This document shows positions 1 to 6,223 of a stretch of DNA of 10,023 nt, piece after piece. The stretch's first letter is position 1; the number at the start of each line of letters is the position of its first letter. This DNA comes from JAUXIQ01 sp030620925 [NCBI: Nitrospinota bacterium] (lineage in GTDB: Bacteria; JAUXIQ01). The position numbers were made by a program, and so were the translations under genes. The notes beneath the pieces are model-generated. The model made no database searches. It was not told the DNA's origin and saw only the letters and a program-made list of their open reading frames with translations. Location of the stretch: NCBI GenBank assembly GCA_030620925.1, contig JAUXIQ010000041.1:1-10023 (forward strand), in the 5' to 3' direction.

Positions 1-122
1 GCTTAATTTTATAGGGTTTTTATAGGATTAACGGTATTATGCGCACATGGTGTAAACCATTGAATATTAAACCATTTTAAGCGATTGGAGGTTGCTTAAG
101 CAACGGGGGTGGGTAGGAGCAA

Positions 123-142
123 CCGCCTGCCGCGGCAGGCGG
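123..142. repeat. Perfect 20-bp GC-rich palindrome
   Basis: CCGCCTGCCG is followed directly by its exact reverse complement CGGCAGGCGG, giving a perfect palindrome with no spacer. It would form a strong cruciform or RNA hairpin. No T-run follows on either strand. It is probably part of an interspersed repeat family rather than a protein-binding site. Confidence 0.8.
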
Positions 143-251
143 TCCGGTAGAGGGGATTAAGGGGAGGGGGATTTTGAAAGCGCAAAAGAACACGGGCTTG
201 CTAGGGTAGGCGAGATTCTTCGCTGCACTCAGAATGACACGATGCGGAGTC

Positions 252-315
252 GTAGGGGCGGTCCCGCGTGTGGCGGGAATGAACCCCTTTCGGGCAGGGC
301 AAGCCCTGCCCCTAC
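252..315. repeat. REP-like compound inverted repeat
   Basis: An outer inverted repeat GTAGGGGC (252-259) / GCCCCTAC (308-315) encloses two inner hairpins: TCCCGC (262-267) / GCGGGA (273-278), and GGGCAGGGC (292-300) / GCCCTGCCC (303-311) with a 2-nt loop. The layered architecture is that of a short interspersed palindromic element. It lies 25 bp beyond the hgcB stop codon. Its ability to fold in either orientation suggests RNA 3'-end protection or transcription attenuation, but that is inference. Confidence 0.65.
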
Positions 316-340
316 GGCCGCGCGGCTGATGGGGAATTAC

Positions 341-688
341 TTAGCAGCAATTGCCCCGGTCGGACTCTTTTTGCTCAGGAGCACAATCCCCGACGCTCCT
401 CTCCAGCTCTATCGAGCAGCAGCTCGACGACTCCTTGGCACCCATGGCGGACCTGATGACGGCCGTGGCGCAGCCCACGCCTGCCTGCACCGCAATAGCC
501 CCCTCCGGACAGTTCATGGCGCAGGCCCCGCATTCCATGCATGCGTCCCGGTTTTCGACCCTGATATTCCCGTTATCCGCAGCCAAAACCGCGTGCGGGC
601 AGACCGCCATGCACATGCCGCAGCCGGTGCATTTTTCTTTGTCGACCTGTAGAGTAACCACGTCCTTGAGGTAAACCAGTTGTCCCAT
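341..688 (-). CDS. hgcB: HgcB, ferredoxin-like protein of mercury methylation
   Basis: HgcB is a small 2x[4Fe-4S] protein that in known mercury methylators supplies low-potential electrons to the corrinoid protein HgcA. In this 115-residue product, cluster 1 is Cys20, 23, 26 and 30, and cluster 2 is Cys50, 53, 56 and 60 within the family-typical CMECGAC. An extra Cys73 lies in GVGCA, the position of the conserved HgcB cysteine, and a vicinal Cys90-Cys91 follows. HgcB proteins are usually about 95-100 residues. This one continues with a Cys-rich tail containing Cys102 and ending in Cys114-Cys115, so it has two CC pairs. GAGGAG 8 nt before the ATG supports the start. It is the last gene of the probable hgcA - exported protein - hgcB unit. 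A generic ferredoxin is less likely because of Cys73, the tail cysteines and the nearby hgcA. Confidence 0.92.
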   Translation of the reverse strand: MGQLVYLKDVVTLQVDKEKCTGCGMCMAVCPHAVLAADNGNIRVENRDACMECGACAMNCPEGAIAVQAGVGCATAVIRSAMGAKESSSCCSIELERSVGDCAPEQKESDRGNCC

Positions 689-724
689 CTCTCAATCTCC
701 TCAAGTTGTGCCGAAAGCGAATAC

Positions 725-1360
725 TTAGTCCGCTCCCTGTAGTTGTAACCACTTCCCTTCGTACCAGTAATATACGATGGAGGCCTTTTCCACGAAGGCA
801 TCATTGATCCCTGCATGATCGATTGGCGGTGGTGCGGGGCCTCCGTAAGCTCGATAGTGATCGATAATATAGTCTTTGCCGACAGCGCCAATGGCCCTGC
901 CGAAACCAACCCTGTTTCCTCCTATCCCTTGGAGCCAATTCCGATCCGCGGAGTCGCTGCTAGGGACCACTTCGACTTTATCAGCAGACCCGTTCCAGAA
1001 GACAAGAATGACCGAACGCCTCCTGATTGAGCACAAAACAGCCCAATCGGTTTGGCCCGGCTTTTTAAATTCACCGGAGATGCCGTTGTGCGGTTTATCA
1101 CCATCCCACATCTGCGGTATGGAACAGCTGCGTTTGCCCAATTCTCTCACGACTACATCCGGAAGATGCGTCAAGCCCGCGGGTGCCAGCCGAACCGTCT
1201 CCTGGTCGGCTTTCTCCCACCGATTCACCCCGTCGGCATGTACGATCCCGGTTAAGATGCCATATGCCAACAATCCCGGCAGAAAAATGCAAATAGCAGG
1301 GATAACTGCTGAACGAAAAAAGTTCCGGGTCATAGCGGTATCTCTATGTATAGGGGTCAT
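725..1360 (-). CDS. Exported protein of unknown function between hgcA and hgcB
   Basis: I do not recognise an assigned function. The 211-residue product has an N-terminal hydrophobic segment (about residues 15-42) with a positive charge before it and an Ala-Asp-Gly after it, consistent with a cleaved signal peptide or a membrane anchor. The rest is soluble. It contains the segment GQTDWAVLCS followed by a beta-rich SVILVFW, which I recall from other uncharacterised secreted proteins. Two cysteines in the mature part (KRSCSIP and AVLCS) could form a disulfide. ATG 1360 is chosen because AAGGG lies 9 nt upstream; ATG 1333 (MTRNFF) is an alternative that still keeps the signal. It lies 57 bp after hgcA and 36 bp before hgcB on the same strand, so co-transcription with both is likely. 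A role in mercury methylation is only suggested by position. Confidence 0.8.
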   Translation of the reverse strand: MTPIHRDTAMTRNFFRSAVIPAICIFLPGLLAYGILTGIVHADGVNRWEKADQETVRLAPAGLTHLPDVVVRELGKRSCSIPQMWDGDKPHNGISGEFKKPGQTDWAVLCSIRRRSVILVFWNGSADKVEVVPSSDSADRNWLQGIGGNRVGFGRAIGAVGKDYIIDHYRAYGGPAPPPIDHAGINDAFVEKASIVYYWYEGKWLQLQGAD

Positions 1361-1417
1361 CAATAAAAACCCTTAAGCACAACTAATTAAACCGGTTGTC
1401 CCCTCTTTATAATCCTT

Positions 1418-2587
1418 TCAGGCGATGAACCGCGATACCAGCCAGAGACATAACCCCGCCCCACCGGTCGTTATTTCCAGGGGCACGGCCCATCTCATCT
1501 CTCTCCTGACACCTGAAAGGGAGGTGTAGGTGGAAGCGCCGGTAAAATTCATAGCCATGTAGGCCGCGAAGGCCGGAACCAGCAAAAACCAGCCCAGGAT
1601 TTCGAAAAGTCCTGCCAAACCGCTCAAACTTCCCGCACGGAAAAGGGCCAGTACCGCCGCTGTTATCAGGCCCATGCTGATCCCTTTCAGGGAGAAAGCG
1701 CGGCCCGGCAGCCAGGGCAACAGAAGCTGGGTCAAAACGCCACCCGCCGCCAGCGCACATAACAGGGCGAGCACGGCGAACAGACCGTAATTCAAGGCGT
1801 TGGCCCAGTATCCGGCAGGTCCGCCCAGCCCGCCCAGGAAGAAGAAAGCGGGGAGTATGAGGGCGTACCATTTCAAAACCAACACCACCTCAATGGGCAC
1901 CAGCTCCATTCTCTCCCGGGTGGTGAACGTCTTCAGTCTCATTTCCGGCGCCGCTTTAAAGCCCGCATCGATGAAAGCGGGTAAATCCCTGGCAAGAACA
2001 GGCCCGTATATCACCCTGAATCCGAAAAGTTTCTTTACCTGGTGCGCCGCCACCCCAGGGGCCCCTAACTGGGGCACTATCAGCTCCCTGTGAGAAACCA
2101 CCTGCGCCAGGCCGCTGGACTCTATGCGTCGGACAAGCTCCTCCGTCCCGAAGGTCCCCTTCCCCGCCGCACACCAGACGTTTATGCCCTTGGTGTCCAG
2201 GACCAGTATCCATGCGTCGCGGCCCGGCAGGGCCACGCGTAGATGATCAAAACTCATCTTGTAGTTGGCCGACACCATGACGGGGGACTTGTCGTCGGGG
2301 TTTCCCAGGGCGTAAAGGCCGGGGTCCACCGTGTAGTGCATGCGGGCAACTCCCCAGCGGGACTTAATACCGCCCCGGCGGTCGGCCCTCACAAGAGAAG
2401 ATGAGACCTGAGGCACGGTTCCGGCGGGAGTCTCAACAGCGCCCGCCACGAAGGGCTGCTCCAGGCTGGGAAGGCTATCCTGAGCCTCACCCTCCGGGGG
2501 ACAACAGGCGCCGCCCACCGACTCCTCCGCCGCCGAACAGGAAACATCAGCGATCTTCTGTGTTTCCCTGCTCCTTTCATCGCTCAT
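1418..2587 (-). CDS. hgcA: HgcA, corrinoid protein of mercury methylation
   Basis: HgcA transfers a methyl group from a corrinoid cofactor to Hg(II), giving methylmercury; its corrinoid domain is related to the large subunit of the corrinoid iron-sulfur protein. Here the domain spans about residues 75-225. It contains VSANYKMSFD and the diagnostic cap-helix motif NVWCAAGK at 136-143, with Cys139 as the expected lower cobalt ligand, then GTFGTEELVRRI and PQLGAPGVAAHQVKK. Five hydrophobic segments follow (about 233-255, 264-290, 298-319, 324-347 and 367-388), with the family-typical MNFTGAS...SLSGVRREM between the last two. This matches the HgcA plan of a cytosolic domain plus five transmembrane helices. 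The 389-residue product is longer than the roughly 340 usual because of an N-terminal extension carrying Cys17 and Cys28-Cys29. The Shine-Dalgarno is only a G-run, so the exact start is less certain. HgcB is encoded downstream, after one intervening gene. Confidence 0.95.
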   Translation of the reverse strand: MSDERSRETQKIADVSCSAAEESVGGACCPPEGEAQDSLPSLEQPFVAGAVETPAGTVPQVSSSLVRADRRGGIKSRWGVARMHYTVDPGLYALGNPDDKSPVMVSANYKMSFDHLRVALPGRDAWILVLDTKGINVWCAAGKGTFGTEELVRRIESSGLAQVVSHRELIVPQLGAPGVAAHQVKKLFGFRVIYGPVLARDLPAFIDAGFKAAPEMRLKTFTTRERMELVPIEVVLVLKWYALILPAFFFLGGLGGPAGYWANALNYGLFAVLALLCALAAGGVLTQLLLPWLPGRAFSLKGISMGLITAAVLALFRAGSLSGLAGLFEILGWFLLVPAFAAYMAMNFTGASTYTSLSGVRREMRWAVPLEITTGGAGLCLWLVSRFIA

Positions 2588-2662
2588 TACAACGCCCCCG
2601 CTTCTTAACCCTTACGCGCCGCACTGACAATCTTTCTTTAACAATCGCCGGAAGATAGTTGT

Positions 2663-2691
2663 ATTATGCAACTAACACCGTTCTTTGTCAA
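2663..2691 (-). promoter_or_regulatory. Sigma70-type promoter upstream of hgcA
   Basis: Read on the minus strand, TTGACA (2686-2691) and CATAAT (2663-2668) are separated by exactly 17 bp. The first hexamer is a perfect -35 consensus and the second matches the -10 consensus in five of six positions. Transcription would start near 2655, leaving a leader of about 70 nt before the hgcA ATG. That is too short for a cobalamin riboswitch. No clear operator palindrome was seen around it. Confidence 0.65.
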
Positions 2692-2752
2692 TCATTCTCC
2701 AATATTAATAGTCAGTAACATCTTAAACAAGCTTACAAATCGATACCTCAAT

Positions 2753-2787
2753 AAAAAAAGCAGGGCAATTCCACGCCCCGCCTTTTT
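2753..2787. terminator. Bidirectional intrinsic terminator
   Basis: The 7-bp stem GCAGGGC (2760-2766) / GCCCCGC (2775-2781), with one G-T wobble in RNA, encloses an 8-nt loop. It is flanked by A7 (2753-2759) and T5 (2783-2787), so it can terminate in both directions. On the minus strand, with a T7 run, it lies about 65 nt past the stop of the 2850-3365 gene. It therefore separates that gene from the hgcA transcript. Confidence 0.8.
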
Positions 2788-2849
2788 AGTTAAATCACTT
2801 CCCGATAAATGGGCTCTTATACTTTCGCCCGTTCTTTTTCATCTCCTCT

Positions 2850-3365
2850 TTAACAGCGCAATTCGAACATCACATTATTTGCTTCATCTATCAACGCTTG
2901 TGCTTCCGCCGGCGACATCCATCCAGCGCTTAACATCGTCTCCACCTGGTTGATGAACGTCTGAAGCACGCTGCAAGAAACCTGAGTCCTCCCCTTACCC
3001 ATCGTATTTTTCACCGCTTCCAGTTTCGCGTTGAGCGAATTGCCCCAACCTTCCTCGATAGTAGCACTCTCAACCAGGTCCTGAACATCATCCTCAACGT
3101 CTTGCATCCGTTTCTCAGGCTGTGGGAGAGGGAAATCATCTTTCCAAAGAACGGCGTACGTATAAGCCAACCGGGAGGGGATATTGCTATTGCTCGCTAC
3201 CTGAAAGGAGCCGTTAACGCTGTTATTGATGGCCACAGCCTCGCTCTCATCTCCGCGGAGAGTACCCAGATCGGTCATAGGCTGCGTTGATGACGGTCCT
3301 GCTGTTACCAGGACTGCTACAGCCACTGCGAGTACTACTGCCAACATCCTTAGTGAACTTTTCAT
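2850..3365 (-). CDS. Small secreted protein with one HAF-type repeat and a FIMAH-like domain
   Basis: The product has 171 residues. Residues 1-28 form a classical signal peptide: a basic start, a long Ala/Val/Leu core, then Pro-Ser-Ser-Thr. Residues 30-75 contain MTDLGTLRGDESEAVAIN and a later AVLWKD, the signature of HAF-type extracellular repeats, which normally occur in several copies per protein. Residues about 92-168 resemble the FIMAH module of secreted proteins: SLNAKLEAVKN, LQTFINQVE, and SPAEAQALIDEAN. A lone HAF repeat beside a terminal FIMAH-like domain suggests a shrunken relative of a larger cell-surface protein. AAGGGGAAG before the ATG supports the start. It is probably exported or surface-attached. 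A terminator on its 3' side makes it a separate transcript from hgcA. Its function is unknown, and a degenerate gene on the way to loss is possible. Confidence 0.8.
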   Translation of the reverse strand: MKSSLRMLAVVLAVAVAVLVTAGPSSTQPMTDLGTLRGDESEAVAINNSVNGSFQVASNSNIPSRLAYTYAVLWKDDFPLPQPEKRMQDVEDDVQDLVESATIEEGWGNSLNAKLEAVKNTMGKGRTQVSCSVLQTFINQVETMLSAGWMSPAEAQALIDEANNVMFELRC

Positions 3366-3729
3366 CTCTTACTTCCCCTTACCGAAGACGAGAAAAAACT
3401 TACTTCAATCTCTCACCATGTTTTAAAACGTATGGGATATACCCTTTTTATCTTCATCTGTTCTTAATTATCGATGTCAGTATAATAAAAACAATTAAAT
3501 AAGACTAAAACTAAGAATTCTTATATATTCAAAGCATTTATGAAAACATAAGTCTCTTCACAAGAGTTTTGAACTTGTAACAAATCAACTCTCTTTTGTC
3601 AATAAAAAAATAATTTATTTTTTACTTTTTTTATCTCCATCCGGCTTATTAATCGTCGAAATCCGCGTTTCCCGAAAAGCATACATCCCCGGATCTTTAC
3701 CATGAGCAAAAAAAGGACGAAAAAGCCTA
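3366..3729. other. AT-rich spacer between two divergent gene groups
   Basis: No credible gene is present. The stretch is strikingly AT-rich compared with the flanking genes. It contains a near-perfect all-AT palindrome AAAAAATAA (3605-3613) / TTATTTTTT (3615-3623) with a 1-nt centre, and a short hairpin CTCTT-CAC-AAGAG at 3554-3566. It separates the minus-strand hgc side from the plus-strand regulator operon and presumably holds the upstream region of the small secreted-protein gene. I could not pick a convincing promoter for that gene. Confidence 0.6.
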
Positions 3730-3758
3730 TTGACATTATAATTGATATTATCTAATAT
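3730..3758 (+). promoter_or_regulatory. Sigma70-type promoter for the GntR regulator operon
   Basis: TTGACA (3730-3735), a perfect -35 consensus, is followed after exactly 17 bp by TAATAT (3753-3758), a good -10. The start point would fall near 3765, giving a leader of about 105 nt before the regulator's ATG at 3872. Repeated CAGATA motifs begin inside the promoter region, so repression by a bound regulator is plausible. Confidence 0.7.
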
Positions 3759-3788
3759 GTCAGATAACACCAGATAAAACATCAGATA
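3748..3788 (+). promoter_or_regulatory. Candidate operator: three CAGATA repeats and an overlapping inverted repeat
   Basis: CAGATA occurs at 3761-3766, 3771-3776 and 3783-3788, all on the same strand and 10 and 12 bp apart, about one helical turn. The inverted repeat TTATCT (3748-3753) / AGATAA (3762-3767) overlaps both the -10 element and the first repeat. GntR-family regulators commonly bind short palindromes near their own promoter, so this is a reasonable autoregulatory site for the adjacent gene. The assignment is inference from position and symmetry. Confidence 0.5.
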
Positions 3789-3871
3789 TGGACTTGAAAA
3801 AGTATAGACGGCCCTGCCGCACCGCTGTCGATTGATCCGGAAAGATTTTGCCCGGAGGAGAAAAACCTCAG

Positions 3872-4612
3872 ATGAGACAGGATGAGCTAGGCTATAAATC
3901 CCATTCCATACCGCTTCGACAGAGCGACCTGGCTTACGAGCGGATTAAAGACAGCATTATTATCTGCGAGCTGGCGCCTGGGGAAGAGGTATCCGAGGCG
4001 CAACTGGCCTCTCGCTTCGGTCTGGGCAAGGCGCCCATCAGAAACGCTCTGGCCCGGCTGGCGCAGGAGGGCCTGGTTCGGGCTTTCCCCAGAAGCGGCT
4101 ATGTAATCACCCCCCTGACCATCAGCGACATCAAGGACGTATTCGAGCTGCGCATACTTCTCGAAAAAGCGGCCGCCCGGATGGCGGTGGGCCGCGTCGA
4201 TACGGATAACATCCGGCATCTCGACGAGATATGCAACATAGGCTACAAGCCCGACGACAAAGAAAGCCAGAAGACCTTCCTCCGCGCCAACCATGAAATA
4301 CACATGACCATCGCCCGCGCCTCCGGCAACGAGAGGCTGACCAGAATCATCGAGCACCTCCTAGACGAGATGACCCGCATGCTCTACCTGGGCATGAGCC
4401 TCAGCGACAAGAGCGACGAATGGAAGCACGGGCACGAGGACGTCCTCTCGGCCCTGGTCAGGGGCGACGCCGACGAAGCGGAGCGGATCACCGGCCAGCA
4501 CCTGGAGTCGGGTAAGGAGCTGGTCCTGCGGGCGGTGATGGGCAGCCCCGACCTGGCGGAGGTCAACCTGGTCCCGGTCGATTTCGGCAAAAAAAGAAAA
4601 AGCGGCGCTTAA
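3872..4612 (+). CDS. GntR-family transcriptional regulator, FCD (FadR-like) subfamily
   Basis: This is a DNA-binding regulator that probably responds to a small organic acid or related metabolite. In the 246-residue product, residues about 17-83 form the winged helix (AYERIKDSIIICELAPGEEV, then SEAQLASRFGLGKAPIRNAL, with the wing ending in GYVITPL). Residues about 88-220 form the all-helical FCD ligand domain: FELRILLEKAAA, the NHEIHMTIARASGN segment with Asn140 and His144, and HEDVLSAL...GDADEA...H with His188 and His210. These histidines match the metal/ligand site of FCD proteins. ATG 3872 is chosen because GGAGGAG lies 11 nt upstream; the longer TTG start at 3848 would put that ribosome site inside the gene. 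It is the first gene of the plus-strand run, 56 bp before the amidohydrolase, and probably controls that operon and itself. Confidence 0.9.
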   Translation: MRQDELGYKSHSIPLRQSDLAYERIKDSIIICELAPGEEVSEAQLASRFGLGKAPIRNALARLAQEGLVRAFPRSGYVITPLTISDIKDVFELRILLEKAAARMAVGRVDTDNIRHLDEICNIGYKPDDKESQKTFLRANHEIHMTIARASGNERLTRIIEHLLDEMTRMLYLGMSLSDKSDEWKHGHEDVLSALVRGDADEAERITGQHLESGKELVLRAVMGSPDLAEVNLVPVDFGKKRKSGA

Positions 4613-4668
4613 AGGATAATAGATCATCTATTCAGCACAAATTCCGAGCAGCAGGGAGGAGGAGCGAA

Positions 4669-5919
4669 ATGGATGCGCAGTGCACTGTTCTAAAAGGCGG
4701 GAGGTTGATCGACGGCAGCGGCGGAGCCATTGTCGAAAACTCCGCGGTGGTCATCAAAGGCGAGCGGATCGAAGCCGCCGGTGCGGCGGACACCGTGAAA
4801 ATCCCTAAAGGGGCGGAGGTGGTGGATACTACGGGGAAGACGGTTATGCCCGGCCTCATGGACGCGCACCTTCACCTTTGGGGAATAAACAGGACGAACC
4901 CCCTGACCCTGATGATCGATCCTCCCGAACAGAGAGGGATGAGATCGGTCATGGACGTCTGGAAACTTCTGGACAGCGGGTACACCACGGTGAGGTGCTG
5001 CGGTAATTCCAACAACATGAGCATCTATTTAAGAGAAGCCATCACCGAAGGAAGCATCATCGGGCCAAGAATCCTCTCCTGCGGGGCGATCATTACCCAG
5101 ACCGGCGGTCATGGTGATACCGCTCATTCGCTCCCCATCGAATGGGTCAACCAGCGGGGGGTGGGCCGGATCGCCGATGGCGCGGACGAATGCCGCAAGG
5201 CCGCCCGCGAGCAGCTTCGCGCCGGGGCCGACTTCATAAAGCTTTGTTCGACCGGCGGTGTGCTCTCGGAAAAAGACCTCCCCACCTCGTGCCAGTATAC
5301 CATCGACGAGATAAGCGCCATGGTGGAAGAAGCGCACAACGTCGGCGCCAAAGTTGCCAGTCACGCCCAGGGAACCAGGGGCATCAAGAATGCCCTGCTG
5401 GCGGGCGTTGATACCATCGAGCACGGGTTTTATCTCGACGATGAAGTCATCGAGATGATGATCAAACAAAACAGCCACTTCATCCCCACCCTGATAATCG
5501 TGGAGACCATCGCAACCAAGGGCGCGGAGGCGGGCATTCCGAAGGGATCGCTGAAAAAGGCGAAGGATAATCGGGAAGTGCATCGCAAATCTTTCGAGAT
5601 GGCCTGTAAGGCGGGTGTCCAGATCGGCTGCGGGTCGGATTTTCTTAGCTCTCCCATGTCTCCCATGGGTGAGAACGCCAAAGAACTGGCTCTCCAGGTG
5701 GAGGCCGGCCGATCACCCATAGACGTCATCACTTCCGCCACCAAAATCAACGCCGAAGCCCTGGATATCGGAGACGACGTGGGTACGCTGGAAGCGGGCA
5801 AACTGGCGGACCTCCTGGTGGTGGATGGGGACCCCTTAAAGGATATTACGGTTTTGAACGATAAGACGAACATCCTCAAGGTGTATAAGGGCGGCGTCGA
5901 GGCGCCCCGTCTAAGCTAA
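4669..5919 (+). CDS. Metal-dependent amidohydrolase, imidazolonepropionase-like
   Basis: A 416-residue cytosolic hydrolase of the amidohydrolase superfamily, which cleaves C-N bonds in cyclic or linear amides. The metal-site residues are present: His67 and His69 in MDAHLHL, Lys191 in DFIKLCSTGG (expected carboxylated lysine), His232 in SHAQG, His252 in IEHG, and Asp324 in GCGSDF. The N-terminal beta-sandwich part begins LKGGRLIDGSGG and is completed by the C-terminal segment VGTLEAGKLADLLVVDGDPL. This plan fits imidazolonepropionase/prolidase-like members (the COG1228 type), many of which are peptidases or lactamases; the substrate cannot be named from sequence. GGGAGGAGGAG just upstream supports the ATG. 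It ends 17 bp before a decayed hydrolase-like gene. A short remnant of a second copy lies at 7184-7276. Confidence 0.92.
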   Translation: MDAQCTVLKGGRLIDGSGGAIVENSAVVIKGERIEAAGAADTVKIPKGAEVVDTTGKTVMPGLMDAHLHLWGINRTNPLTLMIDPPEQRGMRSVMDVWKLLDSGYTTVRCCGNSNNMSIYLREAITEGSIIGPRILSCGAIITQTGGHGDTAHSLPIEWVNQRGVGRIADGADECRKAAREQLRAGADFIKLCSTGGVLSEKDLPTSCQYTIDEISAMVEEAHNVGAKVASHAQGTRGIKNALLAGVDTIEHGFYLDDEVIEMMIKQNSHFIPTLIIVETIATKGAEAGIPKGSLKKAKDNREVHRKSFEMACKAGVQIGCGSDFLSSPMSPMGENAKELALQVEAGRSPIDVITSATKINAEALDIGDDVGTLEAGKLADLLVVDGDPLKDITVLNDKTNILKVYKGGVEAPRLS

Positions 5920-5936
5920 TCCGGAGGAGATTTAAG

Positions 5937-6222
5937 ATGTCGGAGACTTCTGATCAGATGGCGCGTTTGGTCCAGAAATTGAGCGATCAGGTTTTCATCG
6001 AGCTGAAGAAACGTGTTCAACCCGTAGTGGATAGTGTTTGGGCGGAGATCAGACGTGAGATAGAAAACCAGGCCGGGTCGCTTAACGAGGACAACGCTAT
6101 CGAATAACCGACGCAACCGGTAAAATTTTCCCGGCCGGATACCGGGCGATAATGCCTTGATCGATAAGGTTCCGGAGATTATTGGCGATGAGCTAAGCGA
6201 TAAACTGAAGAAAGGAAAGGAA
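5937..6222 (+). pseudogene. Decayed copy of the 7288-7965 thiazoline-hydrolase-like gene
   Basis: With GGAGGAG upstream and an ATG at 5937, this gene still encodes 56 residues (5937-6107) before a TAA. About 37 of the first 53 residues equal those of the 225-residue protein starting at 7288, beginning with the identical MSETSDQM and sharing ELKKRV and WAEIR. After the stop, homology continues in broken pieces: AGYRAIMP (6134-6157, matching AGYRVILP) followed by TGA, then in another frame DKVPEIIGDEL from 6163 (matching DKVLGIMSAAM). The remaining roughly 115 residues of the family, with its conserved cysteines, are gone, and the flavodoxin gene starts 2 bp later. A stable 56-residue coiled-coil-like peptide could still be made, but a decaying duplicate is the simplest reading. 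Confidence 0.85.
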
Positions 6223-6223
6223 A

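Larger units (their letters stand above)
1..340. repeat. Gene-free, repeat-rich spacer downstream of hgcB
   Basis: I see no credible gene here. The stretch holds several palindromic elements: a perfect 14-bp palindrome GTTGCTTAAGCAAC at 91-104, a perfect 20-bp palindrome at 123-142, an ATTCT/AGAAT inverted pair at 215-219 and 231-235, and a compound element at 252-315. The direct repeat TAAACCATT occurs at 53-61 and 69-77. The segment around 209-240 resembles a dispersed repeat I have seen in many environmental bacterial genomes (recollection, not a search result). The hairpins lie just beyond the hgcB stop and could end or stabilise that transcript, but none carries a T-run, so a classical intrinsic terminator is not supported. 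Confidence 0.6.

Noticed and set aside
242-652. Open frame on the plus strand opposite hgcB, and a second one at 351-674
   Set aside because: Both are mirror frames of hgcB. They have no ribosome site or recognisable motif, whereas the minus frame has complete iron-sulfur motifs.
341-688. Ordinary 2x[4Fe-4S] ferredoxin
   Set aside because: The extra Cys73 in GVGCA, the CMECGAC cluster motif, the tail CC pairs and the nearby hgcA fit HgcB better.
1418-2587. Corrinoid iron-sulfur protein subunit of acetyl-CoA synthesis
   Set aside because: The NVWCAAGK motif is shared in outline, but five C-terminal membrane segments, the lack of an N-terminal iron-sulfur motif and the linked hgcB point to HgcA.
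2588-2662. Cobalamin riboswitch in the hgcA leader
   Set aside because: The leader from the predicted start site is only about 70 nt and shows no B12-box-like element; a cobalamin riboswitch needs much more sequence.
2666-2953. Plus-strand 95-residue open frame between hgcA and the secreted-protein gene
   Set aside because: It runs through the terminator hairpin, overlaps the hgcA promoter and the end of a better-supported minus-strand gene, and has no domain-like features.
3748-3788. Possible CRISPR-like array
   Set aside because: Only three 6-bp repeats with 4-6 bp between them; no long repeats, no spacers and no cas genes in the window.
3848-3871. Longer start (TTG 3848) for the GntR regulator
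   Set aside because: A strong GGAGGAG at 3854-3860 lies inside this extension and is well spaced for ATG 3872.
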